Shown one piece after another: positions 45,412 to 56,213 of a stretch of 64,000 nt of DNA. Both the position numbers and the translations under genes were made by a program. The stretch spans positions 56,854,782 through 56,918,781 of the forward strand of contig NC_083344.1 of the NCBI RefSeq assembly GCF_019175385.1. Reading direction: 5' to 3'. This stretch comes from Lycium barbarum. Lineage: Eukaryota; Streptophyta; Magnoliopsida; Solanales; Solanaceae. The notes under the pieces were generated by a model. The model was not told the DNA's origin and ran no database searches. It saw only the letters and a program-made list of their open reading frames with translations. Position 1 is the stretch's first letter; every line of letters starts with the position of its first letter.

Positions 45412-48400
45412 TGTTACACCCCGTAAGAGTCTGTGCTATTTTAATTAAGACAAGAAAAAAATGAGTTAAGAAAGTTCAAGGAAAGTTAATCGAGTTAGTA
45501 AGAATATCGTTATATATGTATGGTTGCCTTAAGTATCCCGAGGTGACATCGTAACCTAAAGGATTTGAAATCGCGTTATGAGCGTATATGAGGTAATGTG
45601 AGTGCCCTTTTAAATTATTTGAGATTATTAGTAATGTTATAAAAGATGGATAAAAGATATGAATATATTTTTGCGATTGGAGTTTCGTCGAAGCTTCGTA
45701 AGTTCTCCAGTTACGTTTAAGGTTATTGTGATTCTCCGGACCCTTCGAGATGTGTATGGATTTTTATGTGTGTATATGACTATGTATATGCATGTATAAG
45801 AGGTTACACGAGGGTCGGAAGAGGATTAGAAGTTAAATGAATCTGAACGAAATGAATCCGAACAAATTCAGAAAAATCTCGGACCAGATTTTTAGCCCAT
45901 ATTGTTGGAGGCATATCTCCTAGTATATGAGGAGTTTTAAGGTGTTTCAAAAGCCTAAAATTAAGTTCATCGAGTCTAGTTTCCAACGCAACAAACCTCT
46001 CGTCAAAATGATATTTGGATAAGGAAATATGGACGATGCAATTTGGGCTGGCAGGGCAGCAAGTTTGGACCCGACCCAAACACTAATGTTTCGGCCCATG
46101 AGGCCCATTAACGTTAATATATATGGCAAATTCACTTGAGGGCTGATCATTTTCAGTTAATATCCTCCAAAAACATTAGAGAGAGAGAGAGAGAGATCCT
46201 AGGCTAAGGAAGCCATTTTGATCAAAATTCGAGCTCTGAATCCCGAAGCTCATGAAGAGAAAAACGTTGTACGTTGCGTTGCCTACAATTTGAGATAAAT
46301 ATTGGTCTTGGGGGATGCAATTTTCGTGGTGGAGCTTCTGATAAGGTATTTATAAAATTCCTTTTATGTTATTAAAGTGTTTATTTAGAGTTTTAACGAA
46401 TTAGAACGGAGAAAACAGCATTATAAACTCGTTTGTTGTTTTGTTGAAATTTATGGGTGAGGGGCTGTTTTAATTGAAATTGATGGACTGATTTGAATTA
46501 ATATTTTGGTTGTTTTAATCATGGATTATGTGAGGAGAGTGAAGGAACTTAATGGTTATTAAGTTGTTGTAGGAAAACATACAACTTTGTTATGGTTTAT
46601 GTAAAAATGGAAATGAAAGTATCAAGAGGCAAATTATGATTATTGTGGATGAATTTGGAAGATGGAAATGTATAATGAACTTGTATGTTGAAGGTTAGGA
46701 AAAATTGGAAAAGTAGTGGCTTAATGGAAAGTTTGAATGTTTGCATACCTTATGAATATTGTGTGAAAATGGTATGGATGCTTCCGACGTATGTTGTAAT
46801 GATTTTTATGGATGATGAATATGAGAATAATAAGTTTGGGTTGGAAATGTAAGGTTGAAACGCAAAATGTTTCGTTATGTCGAAAGGATGGCTAGTGATG
46901 CCATATCGTATGTTTAATGCATATTGTTGTTATTGATGCTATTTCTGGGTTGTTGTGATGATGAATTGAGCCGAGCTAAGTCTCGGGGATGTCTTATATA
47001 CAGAGGAAATGCTGCCGAAATTTCGGTAGGCAAGTCAGTGTTAAGTTGGATTATTGAAAAGTTTGAAACTAACAAATGGTAAGCTTGACCATTTCTAGAT
47101 TTTGGACGAAATTGAAGTCGACGCCAAGCGAGCGTAAGGCGCTATCGAGGTATGTGAAGCACTTCCCTTTGTTCCTAGGCATGCTCTGGATGTGATAGGC
47201 TCGGCCGCGACCCTTAAGTACGACTCCGTTCCCCGGAATTCGAGACGGAAAACCGCTCCAATTCCTTCAATTCAACTGAAGCTATTTTCTTACAAATTGC
47301 CTTTAAAGTGAATTTTTGTACAAAACCTCCCTAAACGGAGTCGGAACACTTCCAAACGATTATGGATGACCTCATAAGGTCTATTAGCGATAATTTACAT
47401 ATGTTGCCTCGAGTTGGTCCGAGGCGGGCCCGCAAGGCCCGATATCTTCTGTAATACTTTAAATACTTCCGTTTTGTCTGATTTTCTCAGAAACCATCTG
47501 AACTATTATTTTGATCATGATACAACTATTTTTATGAAATTATTACAAAATGATATCTGAACATCTGAGAATCTGATTCTGATAATAATCTGTCGTGCCT
47601 TCTCAAATAGGATATAGGCGCGTACTATGCATACTATCCGTATACTCTGATTCTGACTTGCCGGTTGGCACCCTTTAGTCTGATTGAGTCCGTATGTGAG
47701 TCTGTATGTATGTGGTTTCCCATGGATCTGTTCGTGGCTGTCTCAATGCATTCCTTCACTGCGTCCCGGGCCAGGTTCTGTTATTGTGCATCTTTCTCTG
47801 CATTGTTCACCGCGTCCCTCGGCGTACGGGCCGAGATCTTTTATATCTGTATGATTTTGATATATTGATCTGTGTATGGGGATGGCGGCCACGATGGCAT
47901 CTGATATGATCTGATCTGATCTGATTCTGTCTGTCCACCGCGTCCCGTACTAAGAGGGCCGGGTTCTGTTACCGCGCCCCAGACAGGGCTGAAATCTGTA
48001 TGTGTGTGTGCATGTGCTATCAGTATTTATATAAGCACATGCCTCTGTATGATTCTGTATGGTTCAGTATGACTCTGCACTACTCTGCATGCATAATTCT
48101 GTCTGTCCGTCTGAATTACGACTATGTCTGTATGTCCGTATGGCTTCTGATTCTATATGTCCGTATGGATTCTGATTCTGTATGTCCGTATGGATTCTGA
48201 TTCTGCTCGTCTGTCCGGATTATGATTCCGTCGGTTCGTCCGAACCATGATTCTGTTTATCTGTGTGGACCACGATTCTGTATGTCGGTCTGGATCATGA
48301 CTCTGTCCGTCCGTCTGATGTATGGTTTTGTCCGTTGTATTTCTGTGACTCCGGTTCGGACTATGATTGTATCTGTTTTGTTTCTGCTTTACATACTCGG

Positions 48401-48883
48401 TACATTTTCGTACTGACCCCCGTTCTTCGGGGGCTGCGTTACATGCCCGCAGGTACAGGCGCACTCGGTGACACGCCGCCAGTCTAGGGCACAGGTTCTG
48501 TTATCTTGAAGAGCTCCTTTTGCTTCGGAGCATGTACTTTGGTATATATATCTTCTGTTTTCCGTATGTTCTGTATGTATGGAAGTTCTGGGTACGGCGG
48601 GGCCCTGTCCCGTCATATGATTATGTATGTTTGTAGAGGCCTGTAGATAGATGTGTGGGTTTCGGGTTTCGTCTGTATGTTAGCCTTATCGGCTTATCTG
48701 TAAATGTCTGCATGTTCAGGTATATACATATATATGTTTGCGCGCGTGCCGTATCTGTATCGGCGTACTTCTGTAACATCTGTTTTAAAAAAAAAAACTG
48801 TATGGTACGAAATTCGGTCAGGTAGGTATGTACGGGTACCCAGTTAGGGTACCAGTCGCGGCCCACGGGGTTGGGTCGTGACA
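45412..48883 (+). repeat. E10 3' LTR
   Basis: Copy of 39718-43194 with scattered substitutions and 1-3 bp indels, clearly more than between the E9 LTRs. Donor-like CGAG/GTATGT at 47150. Confidence 0.92.
48398..48452 (+). promoter_or_regulatory. Three-hairpin LTR module (E10 3' LTR)
   Basis: CGGTAC/GTACTG, CCCCC/GGGGG (loop GTTCTTC), CTGCG/CGCAG; stem 3 is Watson-Crick here, G-U in the 5' copy. Confidence 0.76.
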
Positions 48884-48889
48884 CAAGGC

Positions 48890-49620
48890 GAGAAAGATGA
48901 TAGCCAAAGGTTATATTTGCCATCTAGTTCGGGTTCATGACACGGAAGCGGAAGTGCCAACTTTCCAGTCTGTCCCGGTAGTGAATGAATTCCCAGATGT
49001 GTTTCCCGATGAGTTACCAGGCCTTCTTCCAGAAAGGGAAATCGACTTTGCCATTGATGTATTACCAAACACCGAGCCTATTTATATTCCTCCATATCGA
49101 ATGGCTCCAGCAGAACTGAAATAGATAAAAGCACAGGTAAAAGATTTACTTGAGAAGGGGTTTATAAGGCCTAGTCCCTCGCCATGGGGAGCACCAGTCC
49201 TGTTCGTAACGAAGAAAGACGGATCTCTACGAATATCCATCGACTACAGGCAGTTGAACAAGGTGACAATAAAGAATAAATACCCTCTTCCTAGAATCGA
49301 CGACTTGTTCGATCAATTGCAAGGTGCTAAATGGTTCTCCAAAATAGATCTGAGATCGGGTTATCATCAGGTTAGAATTAGGGAAGTAGATATTCCCAAG
49401 ACCGCCTTCAGGACAAGATATGGTCACTGCGAGTTTCGAGTAATGTCGTTCGGGTTGACGAATGCCCCAACGGTGTTCATGAATTTAATGAATAATGTGT
49501 TCAGGCCATTTTTGGATATTTTTGTGATAGTGTTTATCGACGATATCCTGGTATATTCTCGCACAGAATCAGAACATGCAGATCATCTAAGAATTGTTCT
49601 TGGCGCCAGTGCTAACACTT
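48890..49620 (+). pseudogene. E8 reverse transcriptase (one stop, 3' deletion)
   Basis: Continues the gag-protease frame after E10 (MIAKGYICHLVRVHD, FPDVFPDELPG). A TAG near 49122 follows AELK. RT motifs: [54 protein letters not shown] (about 49540). At about 49605, just after DHLRIVLG, the RT thumb and connection are deleted and the frame jumps into RNase H. The enzyme would be missing its C-terminal third. Confidence 0.9.
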
Positions 49621-51587
49621 CCAGAAGGATCAGATGGCTATGTAGTATATTGTGACGCCTCCGGTGTGGGATTAGGATGTGTGTTGATGCATAATGGAAA
49701 AGTTATTGCTTATGCTTCGAGACAGTTGCGAAAACATGAACAGAATTATCCCACTCATGATCTTGAGCTAGCTGCGGTCATTCATGCATTGAAAATATGG
49801 AGACACTACTTATATGGTGTGCACGTGGACGTCTATACGGATCACAAGAGCCTTCAATATATTTTCAAACAGAAGGAGGTGAACCTGCGGCAAAGGAGAT
49901 GGTTAGAATTACTGAAGGATTATGATGTGAACATTCTATATCATCCAGGGAAGGCGAATGTAGTAGCATGCACTTAGCCGCCGATCGATGGGTAGTTTAT
50001 GTGGAGCTCCTTCGGAAAAGCGAGAAATGGTTCGTGAAGTCCATCGGTTAGCAAGTCTCGGTGTACGGTCCATTGATTCAGGAGATGCAGCTATTAGCGT
50101 CAATGACCCCACAGTTTCATCACTGAATCTAGAAGTGAAGGAACGACAATATGAAGATCCTCAGTTAAGCTACTATCGAGATCTATCTCAGGAAAAGGAA
50201 AAGTCTCCATTCAAAGTTTCCATAGAAGAGGTTCTTAGATATCGAGGCCGGTTATGTGTACTGAACGTGGCAAACTTGCGCCAACGGGTTTTAGAGGAAG
50301 CACATTATTCCCGGTATTCTATTCATCCAGGTGCAACCAAGATGTACCACGATCTCAAATTGGTATATTGGTGGGATGGCATGAAGTGACACATAGCAGA
50401 ATTTGTAGCACAGTGTCCGAATTGCCAGCAAGTGAAGGCCGAGCATCAAAAGCCAGGGGGGTTATTGCAAGCAATGGAAAATCCTACGTGGAAATGGGAA
50501 GAAATTAATATGGATTTTGTGAAAGGATTACCCCGTACGGGAGGGAAGTATGATTCTATATGGGTGATCGCGGATAGACTCACGAAAGTAGCTCATTTTC
50601 TCCCCGTTAGAACCACATATTCAGCGGAAGATTATGCTAAATTGTATCTCAAGGAGATTGTACGACTTCACGGTATTCCTTTGGACATTATAACAGACAG
50701 AGGGGCACAGTTCACAGCCAAGTTCTGGAAGTCCTTTCAAGAAGGTCTAGGTGCCCAAATTAAGCTCAGCACGGCGTTCCATCCGCAGACTGACGGACAA
50801 GCCGAGCGCACTATTCAGACCTTAGAGGATATGCTACGGGCATGTGTATTGGACTTTGGCGGTAGTTGGGATGAGAATTTGCCTCTTATTGAATTTGCCT
50901 ATAATAACAGCTATCATTCTAGCATTCAAATGGCCCCGTATGAAGCCTTATATGGAAGAAAATGCAGATCTCCAATTGGATGGTTTGAAACTGGAGAAGT
51001 ACAATTAATAGGCCCCGACTTGATCCAGCAAGCAGTTGAAAATGTTAAAGTAATTCGAGACCGACTGTTAACAGCTCAAAGTCGCCAAAAGTCTTATGCA
51101 GATAATCACCGACGAGACTTGGAATTTCAAGTGGGGGATTGGGTGTTCCTGAAGGTATCGCCGATGAAGGGAGTGATGAGATTTGGCAAGAAGGGAAAGC
51201 TAAGTCCCAGATATATCGGACCCTACCAAATCATTCGCAAGGTGGGTCGAGTAGCCTACGAATTGGACTTGCCTTCAGAGCTCGAATCCGTGCATTAAGT
51301 ATTCCATGTGTTCGATGCTCCGCAAGTGTATTGGAGACCCAACAAGGATAGTTCCGATTGATGATGTGCAAGTAACAGAGGAGCTAACATACGAGGAAAT
51401 GCCCATTGCCATTTTGGATAGACAAGTACGAAGGCTTCGGAATAAAGAGGTTGCTTCAGTTAAAGTTCTATGGCGGAACAATAATCGGGAAGAAATGACT
51501 TGGGAAGCAGAGAAGAAGATGAAATCTATGTACCCCCATTTGTTCCAATCCCCAGAAGAGATTCAAGATGAGGCGTCAATGGTGTAA
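49606..51587 (+). pseudogene. E8 RNase H, integrase and chromodomain (broken)
   Basis: RNase H begins at [19 protein letters not shown] and runs to GKANVVA, where a two-base loss (expected ADALSRK) shifts the frame near 49968. Integrase: HYSRYSIHPGATKM, stop near 50387 (MK then stop), [54 protein letters not shown], to ELESVH, where a stop (51296) and a small frameshift follow. The chromodomain (51306-51587) has TYEEMPIAILDRQVRRLRN and NNNREEMTWEAEKKMKS. All integrase catalytic residues are visible, so this is the best preserved Tekay integrase in the window. Confidence 0.91.
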
Positions 51588-51791
51588 GGTATGTATGTTT
51601 TAGTTTATGTGTTTGGTCATGTGTGGCCATAAATGTGTTGATATTGTGATATAGCCCTGTGAGGCGAAGATATTATGGGTTGTTGTAATGGAAAGGTAGT
51701 ATCCGAATTACAAAGGAAACTCTGGCAAAATTTTTCCAGAATCCCCGAGTGTCGAACATTCGAGGACGAATGTTCCAAAAGGGGGGAAGAA
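51588..51791 (+). promoter_or_regulatory. E8 3' untranslated region, hairpin and polypurine tract
   Basis: Non-coding region with the GCCCTGTGAGGCG and GGAAACTCTGGCAAAATT blocks, then GAACATTCG-AGGA-CGAATGTTC (51754-51775) and AAAAGGGGGGAAGAA (51777-51791) before the 3' LTR. Confidence 0.82.
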
Positions 51792-54188
51792 TGTTACACC
51801 TCAGAAATTTCTCCGTACTTGTATGATGTGTGGAATGATGAAAAGTTGAGTGAATGATGTTTTATTAAGTCGGGAATGGCTAATTAAGAATTTTTGGAAA
51901 TAAGAAAGTCGCGGAAATTTTTTCACGCCAGTGGTCGTATATGGCACTATACAGCCCGTAAAGTGGTTTACGGACCGTATAGTGCAATCGTCCTCCAGCT
52001 TGTCAAAAATCCCAACTTTCTGTAAATGTTGAATATGGTTAAATACGACCCAGTTTACGGCCCGAAAACTGGTTTACGTACCGTAAACCAGGTCGTAAAC
52101 TACCATGTCCATCAGCCAAAACTTTCTGTCTTTGAAATGGTTAAATACGACAACAGTGGACGGACCGTAAATCAAAATACGGTCCGTATATGGTGGTTTA
52201 CGACCACTGTTCACCCCGACAAGAATTCATTAAAGATCAGATTTTGTGATTTTAAAAAGGGACTTAGGCTTCATATTATTTCATTATTCATCCAACAACT
52301 CAAGAGACCTCTAGAACATTCCAAATAATTCCTCCACAAGAATTAAAGAGAATTAAAGGGAATATTAAGACCAACAACACTAATTTCATGGAATCAAGTG
52401 TAAGAACACATCAAAGGATCTTCTAAGTCAAGAAATTCTCAAGAAGGTGGAACTAGGGTTTTGGCTAATTGAAGTATTTCCACTTAAGGATTGTTCAACC
52501 ATCATCCAAGGTAAGTTTCATGATTGTTCCATGTTGTTTGAAGTATTGGAAAGCTTAGACACTTGAAATGTAGAAGAACATAGAAATGGGTCATTATTGA
52601 GTGAATAGTGACATAAATGAATGATAGTAGAATTGAACTATGAATGTTGAAGTGTTGTGAGTACAAATACGTTATAAATGATGTTTATATCATGAAACAA
52701 GCATTAAATGCATGAAAACGCAAGGATGAGCTAGAAGTAGAAATAAGGGAAAATTGGAGGAAAATGGTGGATTTTGCCAAATGTACGTATGATGAATGTC
52801 GATTATGATGCTACGAGTAATATGATGAATGTTGGGAGTTGATATAGAACATGAGAAAAATGGTATGAGCGAAGGAAGCGTTGTCAGACTTTTCCTAGAA
52901 TAAGCGATGCGTTCTTGTAGTTATTTTACTAATGTTGATACGGATTTTCTTATGAAGGTAACGACGTGATATCGACGGAGAACAAGGGAGCGATATCTTA
53001 GCTAAACGACCAAGGTATGTGAGGCTAGTCCTTCTTTCTAAAGGCATGAATCTTTTGACTTGAATCCCTATTCCTTTCATGAGTTCTTATATTCTAAGAA
53101 GTTAAAAGCTTATACTTATGAATGTCTATATGAGATAAGTTATACGATATGATGACACTAGAATGATGATGATGTTATTCCTTGCCTACACTCACCTTAT
53201 GTACTAGTCCTTTCAAGGTGAGGCAGAATGTCCATGATGGTTCCATAATGTAATCGGGGGATCACGACCTTACGTCACCCCGATAGAGTAAAGTTGATCA
53301 TGAGTCTTATATACGCATTATGATAAGATAAGTATTTTATGATAAGCATATTACTATGAGTATTTACGTTAAGCATGTCATGATTGCATTCACACCGGGC
53401 CTAGTTGGCCGGGCAGACATCGCTTCGGCAAGGGGCGATACGGATACACCACGACCTACGGGCGTGGGCAGACACCACTAGTGGGCGGCATGAGATGGTA
53501 CCCCGGACGCGGGAGGCATGGACGCGGGCTAATATTATTGATTATCACACCGTTCCGACATGGACGGGCAGCTTGCATATGATGCATACATGTCATGATG
53601 ATGAGTATGAGTAAGATAGCATGCATTACTTCATTTATGATTATCAGTCAGATCCAGATGTCTCATGTTGATGTTATCCTCGTATTATTGATGTTTCCTT
53701 TCATTATGTATGCCTCTCATACTCGGTACAATATTCGTACTGACGTCCTTTCTTCGGAAGCTGTGTTCATGCCCACAGGTAGACAGGGAGGAGAGCTTGG
53801 CCCAGGTCCTCAGTAGCTGTCAGCTGATAGATAGCACTCCATTGTTCGGAGGTGCTTATGACTATTCTTTTGATGTACATTCATGCATGCATATTTTGGG
53901 CATGACGGAGTCTTGTTCCGTCCATGTATTCATTATGTTAGTAGAGGCTCGTAGATACGCAGTGTTGGTTAGATGGTCTCACAAGATGTTTTCATATGTA
54001 TGTATATTATTTTGATGGCCAAGGGGAAAATGTATATAAAGTATTTATATTTTGATTAAATATGATTTTCCTACAATTGGTATGTAAAATAGATAAAAGA
54101 GTATTAAATGAGCGAGACAAGCAGTAGAGTAAGCGGTGCTCGGTAATTGCTCCGGGTACCCGTCGCGGCCCCTAGCTGGGTCGTGACA
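51792..54188 (+). repeat. E8 3' LTR
   Basis: 2397 bp, 34 bp longer than the 5' copy because of an extra segment at about 52799-52832. ACGG-N-CCGT palindromes at about 51930-52210, donor-like CAAG/GTATGT at 53015. Confidence 0.92.
53724..53778 (+). promoter_or_regulatory. Three-hairpin LTR module (E8 3' LTR)
   Basis: Stem 1 CGGTAC/GTACTG; stem 2 is weakened (ACGTCC faces GGAAGC, three pairs left); stem 3 CTGTG/CACAG is fully paired. Confidence 0.7.
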
Positions 54189-54193
54189 AAGGG

Positions 54194-54500
54194 AGTATTG
54201 GTTAGTTCTCCCATTATGGTTGACAGACCTATCATATTTCCATGGTCGGCCAAGTAGAAGATGACACGCTTGCATAGGAATAATATCACATAACACCTTA
54301 TCGTTATACTTCCCAACCGCGAATTTGATGATAGCTCGCCTAGTCACCTTCAATTCACCACATTCATTGAGCCATTGAAGTTTGTAAGGGTTTTCATGGC
54401 GGGTGGTGGGAAGTTTCAAGAAATCAACAAGGGTGGTACTAGCAACATGGCACAACTCCCACTATCAATGATCATGATGCTAGTGTTTTGGTTAATGATG
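54194..54500 (-). pseudogene. E7 protease (frameshifted)
   Basis: Minus strand: NTSIMIIDSGSC marks the protease active site (DSG). The frame then slips and HVASTTLVDFLKLP continues the domain, ending with the conserved MQACHLLLGRPWKYDRSVNH and GRTNQYSL. E8 is inserted immediately after, at the AAGGG site; VHNGVKHVFNPMTPSQ follows on the other side. Protease would cut the E7 polyprotein. The frameshift near 54445 breaks it. Confidence 0.85.
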
Positions 54501-56206
54501 CACTTGGAATGGAAGAGATTTTTCCGTTGACTTGGGTCATCCATTACTTTGCTTATCATGGTTCTTCGCACCACATAGAGAGGTACAATAGGCTCATCAT
54601 CACCTTCAACACCATCCCCTTCACTATCATGTTGTTCATTCTCATGATCGCCCTCATCATCTCCTTCCTCACATTCTTCCTCATCCTCACTATAAGTGTC
54701 TCTCAAAATAAATGCTCTACGATTAGGGTATTCACTTGCTCTATGACCGAAGCCATGACACTTAAAGCATTGAATAAAAGTTTTCATACCTCCTTCTTTT
54801 GGAGCAAACTTCGGAGGATGTTTGTCAACTTTCTTCTCAACTTGAGTATTCTTCACAAATGGTTTCTTGGCTTCTTGCATGGGGCCCTTATTCTTTTTCC
54901 AATTGGAGTAGGAAACTCCTCGTTCTTTGTTATTGTTCCATGAACTCACATAGCCCCTTCACTTATTGATTTTGTCTTCCTTGAGACCCTCCTCTATTTC
55001 AATAGCCACTTGAAGGGTCTCTTCAATGCTCCTATAGTTGTGGAGTCTCATTTGTGAGACAATGTCACCATTTAACCCGGCTCGGAACCGAGTCATAGCA
55101 TTTAACTCATCCTCGTCAAAGTCGATTCTCATCTTGACAATTTGGAACTCATCATAGTATTTTTCCACACTCTTTTTTGTTTTGCCTTAAGGTATACACC
55201 TTCTTGAGTTGGTCTTGTTTGTACCGTTCGGTGACATACTTACGCTGCATGGCATCCTTCAATTCATCCCGAGTAGGTGTGGGAGGAAGCCCAATAATTC
55301 TATTTGCCTTCACTTGAGTTTCCCACCATGTGGAGGCATACCCTTCGAATTGAGCAATGGCGTAAGATGACATTTTCACCTCGGACATGTCATTCGTCAA
55401 GAAGATTCTATCACAATGCATCACCCAATCAAGAAATGTATCGGGATCACTACTTCCTTTGAAGGTTGGGAGAGTAACTTTGATGGAATTGAGACTCGTG
55501 TCTCGCCCTCCTCCATAACCGTGATTCCCATTGAAATCTCCATCGTCATCATAACCTTGATGGTCACGAGCTTGGTACCCTTCACGAGCTTGGTACCCTC
55601 TTTGCCTACCCATGTGAGGGTTAGGACCATGTCTTCCACCCCTCCCTCGATAACCGCCTTGTGCTTGCCCTCGTTGCCTCTAACCTTAGTCACCATATCG
55701 TTCGTGCTCAAGTATAGCTTCTTCTATCTAATCGTCATTTGGTTGTTGGATATTTGGAGGGTGTTGAGGTGGCATAGGTGCATTTAGGTGTGGATCATTT
55801 GGAGGTGGTGGATCATTTGGAGGTGGGTCATTTGGAGTTTGATCTTGTGGGGGTGGATTGTTCCATTGGCCTATGGGAATGTTGTTTGGTGAGGTGAGAG
55901 TTGTGTTTTGTGGAGTGTTTTGGGGGGTTGTTTTGGGAGTGGGGTTATATAGATGATGGAAGGTTCCGGGTGACAATGTAAGTGAAGTGCTTCAAGTAGC
56001 TCCACTTGTGCCTCCTTGGTATTGCACTCGGGGCGAATACGAGACCTCCCTACTACCTCCTTCAATTGCTTCCACCCTACTTCCCAAGTTTTCCATTCGA
56101 CCATCCATACTACCAATCTTATCATTCAAGGCTTGCAAGGCCCTTATTATATCAACTAGTGTTAGTTCCCCGGTGGGAACTTATGTTTCATTCTCCGTAG
56201 CCATGG
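54501..56206 (-). pseudogene. E7 gag (broken)
   Basis: ATG at 56206 (MATENET), followed almost at once by an in-frame TAA at codon 8. The Pro/Asn-rich segment is at 55976-55730, the Gly/Tyr/Asp-rich segment at 55613-55500. The gag core is KVTLPTFKGSSDPDTFLDWV, AIAQFEGYASTWWETQV, YVTERYKQDQLKKVYTLRQ, then a slip in an A-run near 55165, EKYYDEFQIVKMRIDFDEDE and IEIEEGLKE. A stop falls near 54959. The zinc knuckle CFKCHGFGHRASEY has lost its last Cys (now Tyr). This gag is unlike the MPPK-type gag of the Tekay elements. Confidence 0.86.
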
Positions 56207-56213
56207 TACCTTG

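Larger units (their letters stand above)
39718..48883 (+). mobile_element. E10: large non-autonomous LTR retrotransposon
   Basis: 9.17 kb; flanks CAAGGC (39712-39717) and CAAGGC (48884-48889) give a 6-bp duplication, or 5 bp plus a chance C. LTRs are 3477 and 3472 bp; the internal region of 2.2 kb has no gag or pol. It shares leader, 5S-like module, CT-rich repeats, 3' block and polypurine hairpin with E9, but its LTRs differ and it has no acidic ORF. LTR copies differ more than those of E9, so it is older. Removing 9172 bp restores the E8 reading frame exactly. Confidence 0.93.
26232..54188 (+). mobile_element. E8: Tekay-like Ty3/gypsy element hosting E9 and E10
   Basis: TG...CA element with target duplication AAGGG (26227-26231 and 54189-54193). 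The 5' LTR is 26232-27252 plus 36419-37760, the 3' LTR 51792-54188. Internal order: primer site, gag, protease, (E10), RT, RNase H, integrase, chromodomain, polypurine tract. Its own length without E9 and E10 is about 9.6 kb. It carries a handful of stops, a deletion between RT and RNase H, and two small frameshifts. It is younger than E7 and older than E9 and E10. Confidence 0.93.
22615..56213 (-). mobile_element. E7: chromovirus with short LTRs, split by E8
   Basis: Minus strand: gag (56206 down), protease (to 54194), then E8 inserted, then RT-RNase H-integrase (26226-23191), 3' untranslated stretch and 3' LTR (23072-22615). When E8 and one AAGGG copy are set aside, the frame between protease and RT is continuous. 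The 5' LTR is not in the window because E11 inserted 8 bp upstream of the gag ATG. Protein motifs ([14 protein letters not shown] after the core Asp, C-terminal RPFTRSQA) suggest the CRM/Reina side of the chromoviruses, not Tekay; I cannot decide the clade. Confidence 0.85.
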
